From positions 11,071,425 through 11,135,424 of the forward strand of contig NC_060108.1 of NCBI RefSeq assembly GCF_021155765.1: a stretch of 64,000 nucleotides of DNA, written 5' to 3'. Position 1 is the first letter of the stretch, and every line of letters starts with the position of its first letter. Of this stretch, positions 62,601-64,000 are shown in pieces. Position numbers and translations under genes: made by a program. This stretch comes from Diprion similis. Its lineage: Eukaryota > Arthropoda > Insecta > Hymenoptera > Diprionidae. The notes below the pieces were generated by a model. The model saw only the letters and a list, made by a program, of their open reading frames with translations. It was not told where the DNA came from and ran no database searches.

Positions 62601-63597
62601 GGTACCTTGGTCATAGCTTCAGTATTTTGGAATGTCACAGCACCAGGAACAATTTTTGTCGTACTTTCCGGTGGACCTCGCGTTGACACGGTACCGGATC
62701 CTGAAAACCAAAAACATGTATTCAAGTTTCGGTATTCGAGTGTGGTAACACTTGCGATTGCGTAATAGTCCAACTAAATCCACAGGGTATTTGGTTTTCG
62801 TGAGGTATGAATTGAAGATATCGTCGAATAAGATAAGTAGTTCGGTTTTATCGTATCTCTGGATCCTATTCTAGAGAAAGTGAATATCTGATGGAGTTTG
62901 GATGGACTCAAAGAATTGTCCAATACTAATTTTCTCTTTCATTGCACACCAAATGCCATCTACTTGCAATCACTTAAATACTTTACCGTAGTGTTCTTTG
63001 AGCTCCTTGAGCTGTTTAAGCTCTCGGAGAGCCTTTATCTCGTCTAAACTGCTTCTCGGTCCTTGAAATGTAGCATGAAACAGTGATGTTATGGTTTAGA
63101 GTGGCTTAAATCGAAGCGTATACGCCAAATGGCTTCGTTCGTCGATAGATTTTGATGAAAGAAGAACCAATGAAAAATGATGCCGCACGTTAAAATGTCA
63201 CACAAAAATTAGCTAACCACATCAACATGTCAAATGACATCACTTTTTAGAGCCAATACTGTTACATCAGTTTCTCCTGAACAAAGAAAAATTTTCTCAA
63301 AAAATGAGACACTCCTCAGAATTTTGTGGATGTACCTTGTCTAGATCCGTAACGGCTGTCTCCTCTGTCCATAAAGATATGACCTCGCCCAATGCCAGGT
63401 TCTCCCTTCTGGCCGATGAAAGATAATCCGGGCGTACCTGGGATACCTGGAGGTCCTGGTGGCCCAGGAACCGGAATGTATTTTCCTAGCGACGGCGGAC
63501 CTGCGGGACCAGGTGGCCCTGGAGGACCCCGCTGACCATCGCGACCTGGCTGACCAGGGGTCCCGGGTGTTCCGGCATCTCCTTTGTCTCCCTTGAC
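59622..63597 (-). CDS. Mp: Collagen XV/XVIII (multiplexin), C-terminal part with endostatin
   Basis: Partial: the 5' part lies beyond the window. Eight in-phase minus-strand exons, 63597-63336, 63061-62987, 62700-62606, 62384-62292, 61619-61497, 60743-60546, 60457-60342 and 59937-59622, encode the last 425 residues. In order: interrupted Gly-X-Y repeats ([17 protein letters not shown] and others); a charged linker ([15 protein letters not shown]); the NC1 trimerisation domain ([11 protein letters not shown] ... [20 protein letters not shown]); a Pro/Thr hinge open to proteases; and endostatin from [21 protein letters not shown] through [22 protein letters not shown] and VAWHGS to FALLCIEV, with the four family cysteines (YSCY, TYCDAW, YSCDS, LLCI). 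An acidic tail of about 35 residues follows RRRR. The protein belongs to basement membrane; in flies Mp acts in heart and motor-axon guidance. A MITE lies in the intron between 62292 and 61619. Confidence 0.95.
61664..62173. mobile_element. MITE in a multiplexin intron, 510 bp
   Basis: The left end CAGAGTGAATTCCTAAAGAC and the reverse complement of the right end, CAGAGTGAATTTCTGACGAC, match over about 33 bases. TA flanks both ends (61662-61663, 62174-62175). A minus-strand open frame of 119 codons lies mostly inside it and is not a gene. It is inserted in the intron between the NC1 and hinge exons of Mp. Confidence 0.8.
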
Positions 63598-64000
63598 CTA
63601 TTTTCGAAGTAGAGCAATTGTAATTAGAGGTGGAAAGGGACTTAATCACGACTGTAAAATTATTACAGTTCATCCCGTGGAAGAGAGATGAAAATTGAAA
63701 CGAAACGGGGCAAGAAAGACTATTCAAAACCACTTGAACTTCCGAAGATTTTGATGGATTTTAGGAGACACTTGAAAGCTTCGTGTGATTTCTACCCATT
63801 GAAAAGACTCCAAGAGTCCACGTGCATTCCAAAAATTTAACTAACTAATGCATAAAGACTTGTGTGTGGAATTAGTCAAAGAAGTGCTATTGGTGAGCAT
63901 TACTTTGAGTGCACTCAAAGTTGCGTTAAGTCATTTGAAGTGACACCAATTTATCCCTCATGTGTAACAACGTGATTTATTTTATTTATTGTTTTATTGA

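Overview
The window looks like nuclear DNA from an insect, probably a holometabolous one and possibly a hymenopteran. It is AT-rich, its genes have short GT-AG introns, its gene set is metazoan, and it is full of transposon remnants and MITEs. No rRNA, tRNA or CRISPR was seen. The species cannot be read from the sequence.

Four genes can be named with good support. (1) A kinase of the SBK1 / Drosophila meng-po type (+, 15530-16693) has an in-frame, coding-like 65-codon extension behind a TGA stop. (2) zucchini/PLD6 (-, 42985-41490, three exons) is the mitochondrial-surface nuclease of piRNA biogenesis. (3) Thoc1/Hpr1 (+, 51314-55230, eight exons, 652 aa) is a THO/TREX mRNA-export subunit with a C-terminal death domain. 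(4) The 3' half of a collagen XV/XVIII gene (multiplexin; -, 63597-59622, eight exons, 5' end outside the window) encodes part of the triple helix, the NC1 trimerisation domain, a hinge and endostatin. All splice phases in zuc, Thoc1 and Mp were checked by hand and agree.

Two further genes are proposed from phase-consistent exons but their function is not recognised. One is a 235-aa protein with a basic N-terminus and a Cys/Ser-rich C-terminus (+, about 1030-8360). The other is a small gene divergent from Thoc1 (-, 50739 to about 49899), reading out of the same E-box-rich promoter.

Layout: 1-8.4 kb unknown gene; 9.3-17.2 kb meng-po with a TATA promoter about 5.7 kb upstream; 17-41 kb a gene-poor stretch with simple repeats, GC-rich islands that may be enhancers, and MITEs; 41.5-43.0 kb zuc; 43.3-45.9 kb a broken Penelope-like retroelement between inverted flanks; 46.2-49.1 kb a long-TIR DNA transposon with a decayed ORF; 49.9-55.6 kb the divergent gene pair; 55.6-59.6 kb intergenic DNA with a MITE; 59.6-63.6 kb Mp. 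At least five MITE-like elements with recognisable ends were delimited: 6665-7256, 33056-33470, 36420-37309 (piggyBac type, TTAA), 57470-58300 and 61664-62173. The main findings are the stop codon inside the meng-po reading frame, a foldback-like MITE whose arms are made of 28-29 bp tandem repeats, and the two composite inverted-repeat elements next to zuc.
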